From Sphingomonas hylomeconis (GTDB taxonomy: Bacteria > Pseudomonadota > Alphaproteobacteria > Sphingomonadales > Sphingomonadaceae), in NCBI RefSeq assembly GCF_025370105.1, contig NZ_JANQBK010000005.1, positions 62,001-126,000 of the forward strand: DNA of 64,000 nucleotides, written 5' to 3'. Positions 1 through 9,312 of the stretch are shown here, piece after piece (position 1 is the first letter of the stretch; every line of letters begins with the position of its first letter). Under the pieces are notes generated by a model, which was not told the DNA's origin, searched no databases, and saw only the letters and a program-made list of their open reading frames with translations. The position numbers and the translations under genes were made by a program.

Positions 1-67
1 TCTAGCGTTTTCGCTGGCCGGTCATGCGGCGTTACCTCACCGCTATCGGCTTCGGTCCTATCCTTGT

Positions 68-142
68 TCCCCCGCGAAAGCGGGGGCCCAGGGCCACATG
101 TGCTGTCAGTTGCAACCCTGGGCTCCCGCGTTCGCGGGAGAA
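68..142. repeat. Palindromic repeat, family A
   Basis: The two arms are inverted copies of each other. One reads CCCGCGAAAGCGGG followed by GCCCAGGG, and the other reads CCCTGGGC followed by TCCCGCGTTCGCGGGA, so the whole folds into a long hairpin with smaller hairpins in each arm. It lies downstream of def, which ends at 186 on the minus strand. Related copies occur at 9089, 39378 and inside fmt. Nothing else is recognised between 1 and 185. Confidence 0.75.
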
Positions 143-185
143 CGGAAGGGTCTGTGTCCGTTGTAGCAGGCGGGCAGCCCCGCCC

Positions 186-713
186 TCAGCCCTTGCGCTG
201 CTTGGTCAGTTTCTTGAGCAGCATGTCGCGCTTCAGTTTCGAGATATGATCGATGAACAGCACGCCGTTGAGATGGTCGATCTCGTGCTGGATCGCGGTC
301 GCCATCAGGCCGTCGAAATCGTCCTCGTGGCCCGCACCCTGCTCGTCGAGCCATTTCAGCCGGCAGCGCGCCGGGCGCTGGACGTCGGCATATTGCTCGG
401 GGATCGACAAGCAGCCTTCGCTGTAGCTCGACAATTCCTCACTGACCGAGACGATCTCGGGATTGACGAAGACATGCGGGCGGCGGACGGGCTTGGCGTC
501 CTCCGCGTCCGATTCCGGCTCCTGCAGGTCGATCGTGACGATGCGCTGCTCGATCGCCACCTGCGTCGCGGCAAGGCCGATGCCACGCGCGTCGTACATC
601 GTGTCGAACATGTCGGCGACGATCTTCTTCACCGCATCGTCGACCGTGTCGACGGGTTTGGCGACGGCGCGGAGGCCGGGATGCGGGACTTCGAGGATTT
701 CAAGGACAGCCAT
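186..713 (-). CDS. def: Peptide deformylase
   Basis: This cytoplasmic metalloenzyme removes the N-terminal formyl group from nascent proteins. The 175-residue product has all three family motifs: GIGLAATQ at residues 44-51, EGCLS at 99-103 with metal ligand Cys101, and HEIDH at 143-147 with two His ligands and the catalytic Glu. Length is normal. It lies just downstream of recR on the same strand and back to back with fmt-truA. The pairing with fmt makes sense because Fmt adds the formyl group that Def removes. The ATG start gives the conserved N-terminus beginning MAVLEILEVP. Confidence 0.97.
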   Translation of the reverse strand: MAVLEILEVPHPGLRAVAKPVDTVDDAVKKIVADMFDTMYDARGIGLAATQVAIEQRIVTIDLQEPESDAEDAKPVRRPHVFVNPEIVSVSEELSSYSEGCLSIPEQYADVQRPARCRLKWLDEQGAGHEDDFDGLMATAIQHEIDHLNGVLFIDHISKLKRDMLLKKLTKQRKG

Positions 714-805
714 GGGTGCGAGCTAGGAAAGGCAAGCGTGAACGTCAAGTTGCCTTCTGCGCCGCGCCGCCGCGCTACCCCGTGCCGCGGCGGTTTCGGC
801 GCGGG

Positions 806-1402
806 TCAGGCGACCGGGCGGCGGGCCCTGAGCGCCTGGGCGAGCGTGCCTTCGTCGAGATAATCGAGCTCGCCGCCGACCGGCAGGCCGTGCGCCGGTT
901 GCGTAACGCGGATCGGGAAGCGCTCGATCCGGTCGGCGATATAGTGCGCGGTGGTCTGGCCCTCGAGCGTCGCGTTCATCGCCAGCACGACCTCGTCGAT
1001 CCCGCCCGCCTCGATGCGGCGGACGAGCGAATCGATCGTCAGATCCTCCGGCCGGATGCCTTCCAGCGCCGACAGGCGGCCGCCGAGCACATGGAAGCGG
1101 CCGGGGAACAGCCGCGAGCGATCGAGCGCCCAAAGATCGGCGACCTCCTCCACGACGCACAAGGCGCGCGCGTCGCGGCGCGGATCGGCACAGATGCCGC
1201 ATGGGTTGGTCGTATCGATATTGCCGCAAATTCCGCAGGTTGAGAGCGTTTCATCGACGGCGTTGAGAGCATCGAGCAGCGGCCCTAGCGCGGTTTCCCG
1301 CTTCTTGAGCAGGTGCAGCACGGCACGGCGCGCCGATCGCGGGCCGAGGCCGGGGAGTCGGGCCAGCGCTTGCGTGAGCGCGTCGATCTGTGGGGAGGCC
1401 AT
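806..1402 (-). CDS. recR: Recombination protein RecR
   Basis: RecR acts with RecF and RecO to load RecA on gapped DNA during recombinational repair. The product has 198 residues, the usual length. An N-terminal helix-hairpin-helix region ([13 protein letters not shown]) is followed by a four-cysteine zinc finger (Cys56, Cys59, Cys68, Cys71) and a Toprim domain at about residues 79-175 containing CVVEE. The ATG at 1402 is chosen because it gives the standard N-terminus; the open frame runs far upstream only as antisense to fmt. It is divergent from fmt, 54 bp apart, and probably shares a transcript with def. Confidence 0.96.
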   Translation of the reverse strand: MASPQIDALTQALARLPGLGPRSARRAVLHLLKKRETALGPLLDALNAVDETLSTCGICGNIDTTNPCGICADPRRDARALCVVEEVADLWALDRSRLFPGRFHVLGGRLSALEGIRPEDLTIDSLVRRIEAGGIDEVVLAMNATLEGQTTAHYIADRIERFPIRVTQPAHGLPVGGELDYLDEGTLAQALRARRPVA

Positions 1403-1456
1403 AAGGAACAGATAGGGGGTTGCGTGAGGGAATGCCAAGCGGCCAGAGCATGCGGC

Positions 1457-2398
1457 ATGCGGATAGTGTTCATGGGTACGCCCGAATTCTCGGTGCCGGT
1501 GCTGCAGGCGTTGGTCGATGCGGGGCACGACGTGGTGGCGGCGTACAGCCAGCCGGCGCGGCGCAGCGGGCGCGGCAAGGCAGTGACGCCCTCCCCCGTG
1601 CAGGCGCGTGCCGAGGCGCTGGGCATCGCGGTACGCACCCCGGTGTCGCTGAAGGACGGGGGCGCACAGGCCGAATTCGCGGCGTTCGCCGCCGATGTCG
1701 CGGTGGTGGCGGCCTATGGGCTGATCCTGCCGCGCGCGGTGCTGGATGCGCCGCGGTTGGGGTGTCTCAACGTCCATGCCTCGCTGCTGCCGCGGTGGCG
1801 CGGGGCGGCGCCGATCCAGCGCGCGATCCTGGCCGGCGACGCCGAGACGGGCGTCGGCATCATGCAGATGGAGGCCGGGCTGGATACCGGGCCGGTGCGG
1901 CTCGAGGGCCGCACGGCGATCGACGGCAAGACGGCGGGCGGCCTGACCGACGAACTGAGCGCGATGGGCGCGCGGCTGATGGTCGAGGTGCTGGGCGATA
2001 TCGCGGCCTACCCTGCAGTGGCGCAGCCGGAGGACGGCGTGACCTATGCGCCGAAGATCGACAAGGCGGAGACGCGGCTGGATTTTGCGCAGAGCGCGGT
2101 CGCGGTCGAGCGGCAGGTGCGCGGTTTCAACCCGCCGGGGGCGTGGTTCGAGGTTGGCGGTGAGCGCGTGCGGGTGCTGGCGGCAGACGTGGTCCCCGGC
2201 GAAGGCCCGGGTCCAGCTACGACCGGCCCGCAACAGGGCCCCGGCCTTCGCCGGGGAACGGTGGTGGACGAGGCGCTGACAATCCAATGTGCCGACGGCC
2301 TGATCCGCCCTACCCTGCTGCAGCGCGCCGGACGCGGCGTCATGACCGCCGGCGAGCTGCTGCGCGGCTTCCCGATCCCCAAAGGCACTCAGCTTTGA
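1457..2398 (+). CDS. fmt: Methionyl-tRNA formyltransferase with an in-frame repeat insert
   Basis: Fmt transfers a formyl group from 10-formyltetrahydrofolate to Met-tRNAfMet. The catalytic residues are visible as Asn105 and His107 in NVHASLLP and Asp143 in GLDTG. The product has 313 residues, with an N-terminal formyltransferase domain to about residue 200 and a C-terminal OB-like domain. The start is the ATG beginning [12 protein letters not shown], the family consensus. Residues about 246-267 ([20 protein letters not shown]) are encoded by a family A palindromic repeat and fall in the C-terminal domain before VDEALTI. The stop codon overlaps the putative TTG start of truA. Confidence 0.96.
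   Translation: MRIVFMGTPEFSVPVLQALVDAGHDVVAAYSQPARRSGRGKAVTPSPVQARAEALGIAVRTPVSLKDGGAQAEFAAFAADVAVVAAYGLILPRAVLDAPRLGCLNVHASLLPRWRGAAPIQRAILAGDAETGVGIMQMEAGLDTGPVRLEGRTAIDGKTAGGLTDELSAMGARLMVEVLGDIAAYPAVAQPEDGVTYAPKIDKAETRLDFAQSAVAVERQVRGFNPPGAWFEVGGERVRVLAADVVPGEGPGPATTGPQQGPGLRRGTVVDEALTIQCADGLIRPTLLQRAGRGVMTAGELLRGFPIPKGTQL
2193..2257. repeat. Family A palindromic repeat inside fmt
   Basis: A perfect 15-bp inverted repeat, TCCCCGGCGAAGGCC at 2193-2207 and GGCCTTCGCCGGGGA at 2243-2257, bounds the insert. The arms match the intergenic copies at 9089 and 39378. It is read in frame as part of fmt and contributes about 22 residues with no expected counterpart in the family. Confidence 0.85.
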
Positions 2399-3138
2399 CG
2401 CGGTTCGCGCTGACGGTGGAATATGACGGGCGGCCGTTCGCCGGGTGGCAGCGCCAGACGCACAGCCCGAGCGTCCAGGCGGCGATCGAGGCGGCAATCC
2501 TGGCGGTGACCGGGGAAACCGTCGCCGTCCATGCCGCGGGGCGGACCGATGCCGGCGTCCACGCAACCGCGATGCGCGCGCACGTCGACGTCGCCAAGCC
2601 GCTGACCGCGTTTCGCCTGGCCGCGGCGATCAATGCCAAGCTGGCGCCGGCGCCGGTCGCGATCCTGGAGTGCGTCGAGGTACCGGAGGATTGGCATGCG
2701 CGCTTCTCGTGCCTCGGCCGGCATTACGAATATCGCATCGTCATGCGGCGCGCCCCGCTGACCTGGGAGCGCGGGCTGGCGTGGCGCGTGCCGGTGGCGC
2801 TGGATGCCGAGGCGATGGCGGCGGCAGCGGCGCGGCTGATCGGGCGGCATGACTTCACCACCTTCCGCTCGGCGCATTGCCAGGCGGATAGCGCGCTCAG
2901 GACGCTCGACCGGCTCGACGTGGTGGCGTCGGGCGACCGGATCAGCGTGTTCGCCTCGGCGCGCTCGTTCCTGCATCATCAGGTGCGCTCGATGGTCGGC
3001 TGCCTGGCGCTGGTCGGGCAAGGCAAATGGACGCCCGACGACATGGCGGCGGCGCTCGCCGCGCAGGATCGCACGCGGCTCGGGCTGAACGCGCCGCCCG
3101 ACGGGCTGTTCTTTATCGGGGCGGAGTATCCCGACTGA
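2395..3138 (+). CDS. truA: tRNA pseudouridine(38-40) synthase
   Basis: TruA isomerises uridines 38-40 in the anticodon arm of many tRNAs. The catalytic Asp is Asp52 in [11 protein letters not shown]. The product has 247 residues if translation begins at TTG 2395, which overlaps the fmt TGA and gives [11 protein letters not shown], the standard N-terminus. No suitable ATG lies nearby, so the TTG start is inferred. The overlap suggests translational coupling with fmt. The last 26 bp overlap the 3' end of the opposing RNA methyltransferase gene. Confidence 0.95.
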   Translation: MTRFALTVEYDGRPFAGWQRQTHSPSVQAAIEAAILAVTGETVAVHAAGRTDAGVHATAMRAHVDVAKPLTAFRLAAAINAKLAPAPVAILECVEVPEDWHARFSCLGRHYEYRIVMRRAPLTWERGLAWRVPVALDAEAMAAAAARLIGRHDFTTFRSAHCQADSALRTLDRLDVVASGDRISVFASARSFLHHQVRSMVGCLALVGQGKWTPDDMAAALAAQDRTRLGLNAPPDGLFFIGAEYPD

Positions 3139-4324
3139 ACTTGGCGGCGAGCTCGACATGCGTCGACCAGCGGAACTGGCCGACCGGCTGGATCCAGTCG
3201 AGCGTGTAGCCGCCCTTGCAGATTTCCTCCGCATCGCGCGCGAAGCTGCTGGGATTGCACGAGACATAAGCGATCGTGGGCACCTTGGCGGCGGCCAGCA
3301 GCAGCGCCTGTTCGCGCGCCCCGGCGCGCGGCGGATCGAGCGCGATGGCGTCGAACCGGTCGAGCTCGGCAGTGGTCAGCGGGCGGCGATAGAGATCGCG
3401 GTGATCGGCGAACACCGGGCGGCGCGCCTGCGCGGCGGCGCCCTTCAAGGACAGGATCGCATCGCGCGCCGCCTCGCCGGCATAGACCTTGGCCGAGAGC
3501 GCGAAGGTGAAGGTGCCGAGGCCGGCGAACAGATCGGCGATCGTCGCGGCGCCGGCAGTGGCGGTACGCACCGCCGCGATCAGCGCGCCCTCCCCGTCCG
3601 CAGTGGCCTGGAGGAAGGCGGCGACGGGCAGCGGCACGGGCACGCCGCTCAGCGTGACCGTCACCGGCTCGGGCTCCCAGCGCACCTCGGGCCCCATGCC
3701 GCTGTCGATCGCGAAGCGCGCGACGTTATTGGCCAGCGCAAAGGCGCTGATCGCCTCGGCGGCGTCGAGCCCTTCGGCTTCGATCCCCTCGATCAGCAGG
3801 TCGAGCCCCTGGTCGGCCTGCGTCAGATGCAGGCGGGCGCGGCGGTTCTTGCGCAGGAATTTGGCGAGCAGGACGCGCAATGGTGCGATGACGGCGAACA
3901 GTTCGGGGGTCAGCACCCAGCATTCGTAGATGTCGACCAGCGTGTGGCTGGCATTCTCGCTGAAGCCGATCTGCACCTTGCCGGCCTTGAGCTCGGCCTG
4001 CAGCGCGGCGCGGCGGCGCGTTTTGGGGGGCGAGAGTTGCGGCGCGCGGATGTCGGTGGCCAGATGGTGCGCGGCAAGCGCGCCGGCGATGCGGTCCACG
4101 ATGAACTGGGCATAGCTCGCATCGTCGAGATGCTGGAGCTGGCAGCCGCCGCAGGTCGGGAAATGGCGGCACGGCGGCACCTGGTGGTGCGGACCGGGGA
4201 GCACCGCGCCGTCGGCGGTCAGCGTGTCGCCGGGCGCGGCCAGCGGCGCGCTGCGGCCGTCGGCGGTGAGGCCCTCGCCGCGCGCGGCGACGCGGATGAT
4301 CGTGTCGTTCGTGGAATGCGTCAT
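3113..4324 (-). CDS. RumA/TrmA-family 23S rRNA or tRNA (uracil-5) methyltransferase
   Basis: This is a class I SAM-dependent RNA m5U methyltransferase of 403 residues. An N-terminal cluster, Cys52, Cys58 and Cys61 in [10 protein letters not shown], with a later Cys in IYECW, resembles the 4Fe-4S site of RlmD (RumA). The SAM-binding motif DLFAGLGTF, the ALDPPRAG motif and the catalytic VSCNPSS cysteine are all present. An N-terminal TRAM-like segment is short. The target base (U1939, U747 or tRNA U54) cannot be read from sequence. Its ATG overlaps the TGA of nnr, so the two are coupled. Its 3' end overlaps truA. Confidence 0.9.
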   Translation of the reverse strand: MTHSTNDTIIRVAARGEGLTADGRSAPLAAPGDTLTADGAVLPGPHHQVPPCRHFPTCGGCQLQHLDDASYAQFIVDRIAGALAAHHLATDIRAPQLSPPKTRRRAALQAELKAGKVQIGFSENASHTLVDIYECWVLTPELFAVIAPLRVLLAKFLRKNRRARLHLTQADQGLDLLIEGIEAEGLDAAEAISAFALANNVARFAIDSGMGPEVRWEPEPVTVTLSGVPVPLPVAAFLQATADGEGALIAAVRTATAGAATIADLFAGLGTFTFALSAKVYAGEAARDAILSLKGAAAQARRPVFADHRDLYRRPLTTAELDRFDAIALDPPRAGAREQALLLAAAKVPTIAYVSCNPSSFARDAEEICKGGYTLDWIQPVGQFRWSTHVELAAKFSRDTPPR

Positions 4325-5907
4325 AGCGCGGCTCTAGCGGCACTCAGCGCCTGGGCAAGGTCGTCGGCGATAAAGGCGGCACCACAACGGCGCGCCGCCT
4401 CTCCGTGCAGCCAGACGCCGGCGGCGGCGGCCTCGAGCGGCGCCAGGCCGGCGGCGAGCATCGCGGCGATCGCCCCGGCGAGCACGTCGCCGGTGCCGGC
4501 GGTGGACAGCCAGGGGCTCGCGGCCGGCGCGACGCGGACCGCGCCGTCGGGCTCAGCGATGACGGTATCGGCGCCCTTGAACACGATCGTCGCGCCGGAT
4601 TGGGCCGCGGCGGCGCGGGCGCGCTCGATCTTGCCGGCGGCCGACGCTCCGAACAGCGCGTCGAACTCGCCGCCGTGGGGGGTGAAGATGATCGGCGCAT
4701 CGCGATGCGCGAGTTGGGTCAGGCGCGCGCCCCGCAGCAGGTGCAGCGCATCGCCGTCGATGACCAAGGGGTGCGCGGTGGCGAGCGCGGCGTCGAGCCT
4801 GGCTTCTGCTGCCGCATCACGACCCAGGCCGGGGCCGATCAGCAGGGTGTTTATGCGCGTCTCGGCGATCGCCTCGGTGCTGAACGGTTTATGGACCAAC
4901 GCGTCGGGCCCGGCCGGATCGTCGCCGAGCAGCAGGACATAGCCCGCGCCGGCGCGCATCGCGGCGCTGCTGGCGAGCCGCGCCGCGCCCGGCATGCTGC
5001 CGGCGACGATCGCGACCATGCCGCGGCTATATTTGTGCGCGTCGGGGCCAGGCGGCGGCAGGGTCGGGCGCGCCAGGACCTGCACGCTGGACGCGGCGGG
5101 CACGCCGATGTCGAGGATGCGGACGGCACCGCAGTGGCGCGCGGCGGGCTGGAGCAGGTGGCTGGGTTTCGCGGCGGCCAGCGCGAGCGTGACGTCATAG
5201 CTGGGTATGGCGCTGAGCACGCGCCCGTCATCGGTGGTGACGCCACTGGGGAGGTCGATGGCGATGGTGAGCTGCGCGGCGTCGGCCAGCGCGCGAAGCT
5301 TGGTGGCGATCGGGGTCGCACTGTCGATGGTGCGGTCCGACTGAGCCCCGCCTTTCGCCGGGGAAGGCGCAACGGGGCCACTTGATGATTCCGCACCATT
5401 ATTCGTCACCCCGGGCTTGACCCGGTGTCCCGCTGCTTCCTCGGTCAAGAAGCGGGACCCCGGCTCGAGGCCGGGGTGACGGGCGGGAGAGGTGTCGCCA
5501 TTTTCCGCGGGGATCGCGTCCAGCCCGCGCGTCAGGCCAGTGCCGAACAGCGCGTCGATCAGGATCGGGGCGGGTTTGGCATCGACGAAGGGTTCGATCG
5601 GGCCAGCCCACCCTGCCCTTGCCGCTTTGGCGGCGTCGGTTTTCGGTTCGGCCAAGGCGGCGATGCGAACATCCAGGCCGGCCTCACGCAGCAGTCGCGC
5701 GACGACATAGCCGTCGCCGCCATTATTGCCCGGGCCGCAGACGATCAGGATCGCATTGGCCCCGGCCAGACGGCGCACCGCGGCGGCAATCTCCTGCCCC
5801 GCCCGTGCCATCACGCTCCCGACCGTCGCGCCAGCGGCAATCGCGGCATCCTCCGCCGCGCGAATCCCGGCGGCGGTGAGCAGCGGCTGGCCGGCCAGCG
5901 GCATCAT
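4321..5907 (-). CDS. nnr: Bifunctional NAD(P)H-hydrate epimerase / ADP-dependent dehydratase
   Basis: Nnr repairs hydrated NAD(P)H. The N-terminal epimerase (YjeF_N) domain has VCGPGNNGGDG and DALFGTG. The C-terminal kinase-like dehydratase domain has the terminal GTGDVLAGAIAAML motif. The product has 528 residues, long for the family. The extra length is at about residues 141-190, where two palindromic repeats are translated in frame between DALFGTGLTRG and IAIDLPSGV of the epimerase domain. The start at ATG 5907 overlaps the upstream lipoprotein gene's TGA. Frames opening further upstream do not resemble the family. Confidence 0.94.
   Translation of the reverse strand: MMPLAGQPLLTAAGIRAAEDAAIAAGATVGSVMARAGQEIAAAVRRLAGANAILIVCGPGNNGGDGYVVARLLREAGLDVRIAALAEPKTDAAKAARAGWAGPIEPFVDAKPAPILIDALFGTGLTRGLDAIPAENGDTSPARHPGLEPGSRFLTEEAAGHRVKPGVTNNGAESSSGPVAPSPAKGGAQSDRTIDSATPIATKLRALADAAQLTIAIDLPSGVTTDDGRVLSAIPSYDVTLALAAAKPSHLLQPAARHCGAVRILDIGVPAASSVQVLARPTLPPPGPDAHKYSRGMVAIVAGSMPGAARLASSAAMRAGAGYVLLLGDDPAGPDALVHKPFSTEAIAETRINTLLIGPGLGRDAAAEARLDAALATAHPLVIDGDALHLLRGARLTQLAHRDAPIIFTPHGGEFDALFGASAAGKIERARAAAAQSGATIVFKGADTVIAEPDGAVRVAPAASPWLSTAGTGDVLAGAIAAMLAAGLAPLEAAAAGVWLHGEAARRCGAAFIADDLAQALSAARAAL
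5339..5485. repeat. Two adjacent palindromic repeats inside nnr
   Basis: A family B palindrome at about 5405-5481 has arms beginning CGTCACCCCGGGCTTGACCC and ending GAGGCCGGGGTGACG. Its arms resemble the intergenic copy at 35011. Beside it, at about 5345-5378, is a shorter palindrome of family A type (CCCCGCCTTTCGCCGGGG). Both are translated without a stop or frameshift within nnr. Confidence 0.8.
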
Positions 5908-6285
5908 GACGCCGGCGCGCCGCCCTTGACCGTGGCGGGGAGGCGATAGCGATTGCCGCCCAGCGCGACCTCGATCTCGTTGCCGGCGAGCACGCTGACC
6001 TTGGCCGGCTCCGCGCCGTCGGCCGCGATCACGCCGCGCCCGTCGCGCGTCACCAGCAGGCGGTGGAACGCGCCGTCGGGGTGGTGCAGCGTCAGGACCA
6101 GGCCCTGTTCGCCAAGTTCGCGATCGATCGTGCAGGCGCGGGTCAGCGCCCCCTGCCCGATCGCGCACAGCACGCGGCCGTCATCCGCCAGCGTCGCATT
6201 CTGCTGCGCCTCATATTTGGCGAGCGTGGCGTGATCGGTCTTCTGCTCGCCGCAGGCGGCAAGCAGCGGTAGCAACAGGATCGCG

Positions 6286-6299
<14 letters not shown>
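5904..6299 (-). CDS. Putative small lipoprotein
   Basis: The product, about 131 residues, begins [19 protein letters not shown], a signal peptide with lipobox LAAC, so it should be exported and lipidated at Cys16. The mature part shows no domain I recognise; it includes [20 protein letters not shown] and a C-terminal [16 protein letters not shown] segment that looks beta-rich. An alternative ATG lies two codons upstream at 6305. The 5' end overlaps the 3' end of ilvD by about 14 bp, and the 3' end overlaps the nnr start as ATGA, so it sits in an ilvD-lipoprotein-nnr-methyltransferase operon. Function unknown. Confidence 0.75.
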
Positions 6300-8007
<1,708 letters not shown>

Positions 8008-8057
8008 GCGCACGCCTATGTCGCGAGAGGCGGGTTTGACGCAAGTCTATTGCGCGA

Positions 8058-8090
8058 AAAAGGACGGCGAGCACGTCGCTCGCCGTCCTT
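8058..8090 (-). terminator. Rho-independent terminator downstream of ispE
   Basis: A perfect 13-bp stem, AAGGACGGCGAGC at 8060-8072 and GCTCGCCGTCCTT at 8078-8090, has a 5-nt loop. On the minus strand it is followed by a short T run, so it would end the ispE transcript before ilvD. The 150 bp between it and ispE shows no gene I can support. Confidence 0.7.
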
Positions 8091-8244
8091 CGGAGATGAC
8101 GCCCGTCAGGGGATCATCAGCGGACGCTGCGCAGGGCGCCGGATCCGTTCGCCCTCATATCAGCAAGGAGCGGGCCAATGGCGGTTTTGTGCGATTCTCG
8201 AATCCCGTGACGGGTCGGCCGTCCCAGAACGGGCCGGTCGAGCG

Positions 8245-9069
8245 TTACGCGAGTGTCGATTCGAGACACCACCAGTCGGGTTGAGCGGCGCGAATCTGTG
8301 CTGCGGCGGCGCTTCGGGCGTCGACGCTGTCGTAGAGCGCGAAGCAGGTGGCGCCGGAGCCGGACATGCGCGCGAGCAGCGGATCGCCCGCCTCGAGCCG
8401 GTCGAGCACCGCGCCGATCGCGGGCGCGAGAAACCGCGCGGGCGGTTCGAGATCATTGCGCCCGGCCCGCGCGCGGTCGAGCATCGCCCCGTCGGGGATC
8501 GCGCCGCGGTCGATGCCGTCCCAGCGCTGGAACACGGTGGCGGTGGACAGCGCCACGTTCGGGTTGACCAGCAGTACGGGGATGTCCGTCAGGCCATCCA
8601 GCGGCTCGAGTTGCTCCCCCCGGCCCGTGCCGAGCGCGTTGCGGCCATAGAGGCAGGCGGGCACGTCCGAGCCGAGCGTATCGGCGCAGGCGAACAGCGT
8701 GGCATCCTCCAGCGGAATGTCATGGAGCCGGGCAAGCGCGCGGAGCGTCGCCGCCGCGTCCGCCGAGCCACCGCCGATGCCCGAGGCGATGGGCAGGTTC
8801 TTGGTCAGGGTGATCGCGTAATCTTGTTCGATCGCAAAGCGTTGGGCGAAGATGCTGGCGGCGCTTGTGACGAGATTGTCGGCGCTCGGGTCGAGCCCTG
8901 CGGCGAACGGGCCGTCGATGGTGAAGCTGGCTGGGCCGGGCTGGAGGCGAATTTCGTCGCCATGCCGCAGGAAGGCGAACAGCGTCTCGAGCTCGTGATA
9001 GCCGTCCGCGCGGCGCCGGCGAACGTGCAGCGCGAGATTGATTTTCGCGGGGGCGGGTTCGCGGATCAT
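8245..9069 (-). CDS. ispE: 4-diphosphocytidyl-2-C-methyl-D-erythritol kinase
   Basis: IspE phosphorylates CDP-methylerythritol in the non-mevalonate isoprenoid pathway. It is a GHMP kinase: the N-terminus has PAKINLALHV, and the ATP-binding loop is LPIASGIGGGSADAA. A late RMSGSGATCFALYD forms the third GHMP motif. The product has 274 residues, normal for the family. The ATG at 9069 gives the expected MIREPAPAKINL start. A terminator lies about 155 bp downstream, and a family A repeat lies just upstream, separating it from ETF-QO. Confidence 0.96.
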   Translation of the reverse strand: MIREPAPAKINLALHVRRRRADGYHELETLFAFLRHGDEIRLQPGPASFTIDGPFAAGLDPSADNLVTSAASIFAQRFAIEQDYAITLTKNLPIASGIGGGSADAAATLRALARLHDIPLEDATLFACADTLGSDVPACLYGRNALGTGRGEQLEPLDGLTDIPVLLVNPNVALSTATVFQRWDGIDRGAIPDGAMLDRARAGRNDLEPPARFLAPAIGAVLDRLEAGDPLLARMSGSGATCFALYDSVDARSAAAAQIRAAQPDWWCLESTLA

Positions 9070-9088
9070 CGACTATCACTCCCTGGCG

Positions 9089-9191
9089 CTTCCCCGGCGA
9101 AAGCCGGGGCCCAGTCGTGGAACGGCAATTGGCTGGCGCTGCGCACCGTTACTTCAACCTTCTCAACTGGGCCCCGGCGTTCGCCGGGGAA
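9089..9191. repeat. Palindromic repeat, family A
   Basis: Arms TTCCCCGGCGAAAGCCGGGG plus CCCAGT, and ACTGGG plus CCCCGGCGTTCGCCGGGGAA, are inverted and flank about 50 bp of less structured sequence. Nearly the same arms occur at 39378-39482. It fills part of the ispE-ETF-QO gap. Confidence 0.85.
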
Positions 9192-9203
9192 GGCTGCAAG
9201 GGT

Positions 9204-9310
9204 TCAGAATCGCGCCGCGGCAAAGCCGCGTCGTCGGCCGGCGCTTGGAGCGCCGCCGGCCGGGCGTGCCTTGCGGCGCGACGCAGCGTCGCTGCGTCTG
9301 GCCCGGCACG
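9204..9310. repeat. Cluster of short hairpins after ETF-QO
   Basis: Directly downstream of the ETF-QO stop lie several nested hairpins: CGCGGCAAAGCCGCG; CGGCCGGCG paired with CGCCGCCGGCCG; and GACGCAGCGTCGCTGCGTC. An outer pair GGGCGTGCC and GGCACGCC encloses the last. No T run follows on either strand, so it is not a standard terminator. It may be a composite repeat or a stabilising 3' end. Confidence 0.5.
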
Positions 9311-9312
9311 CC

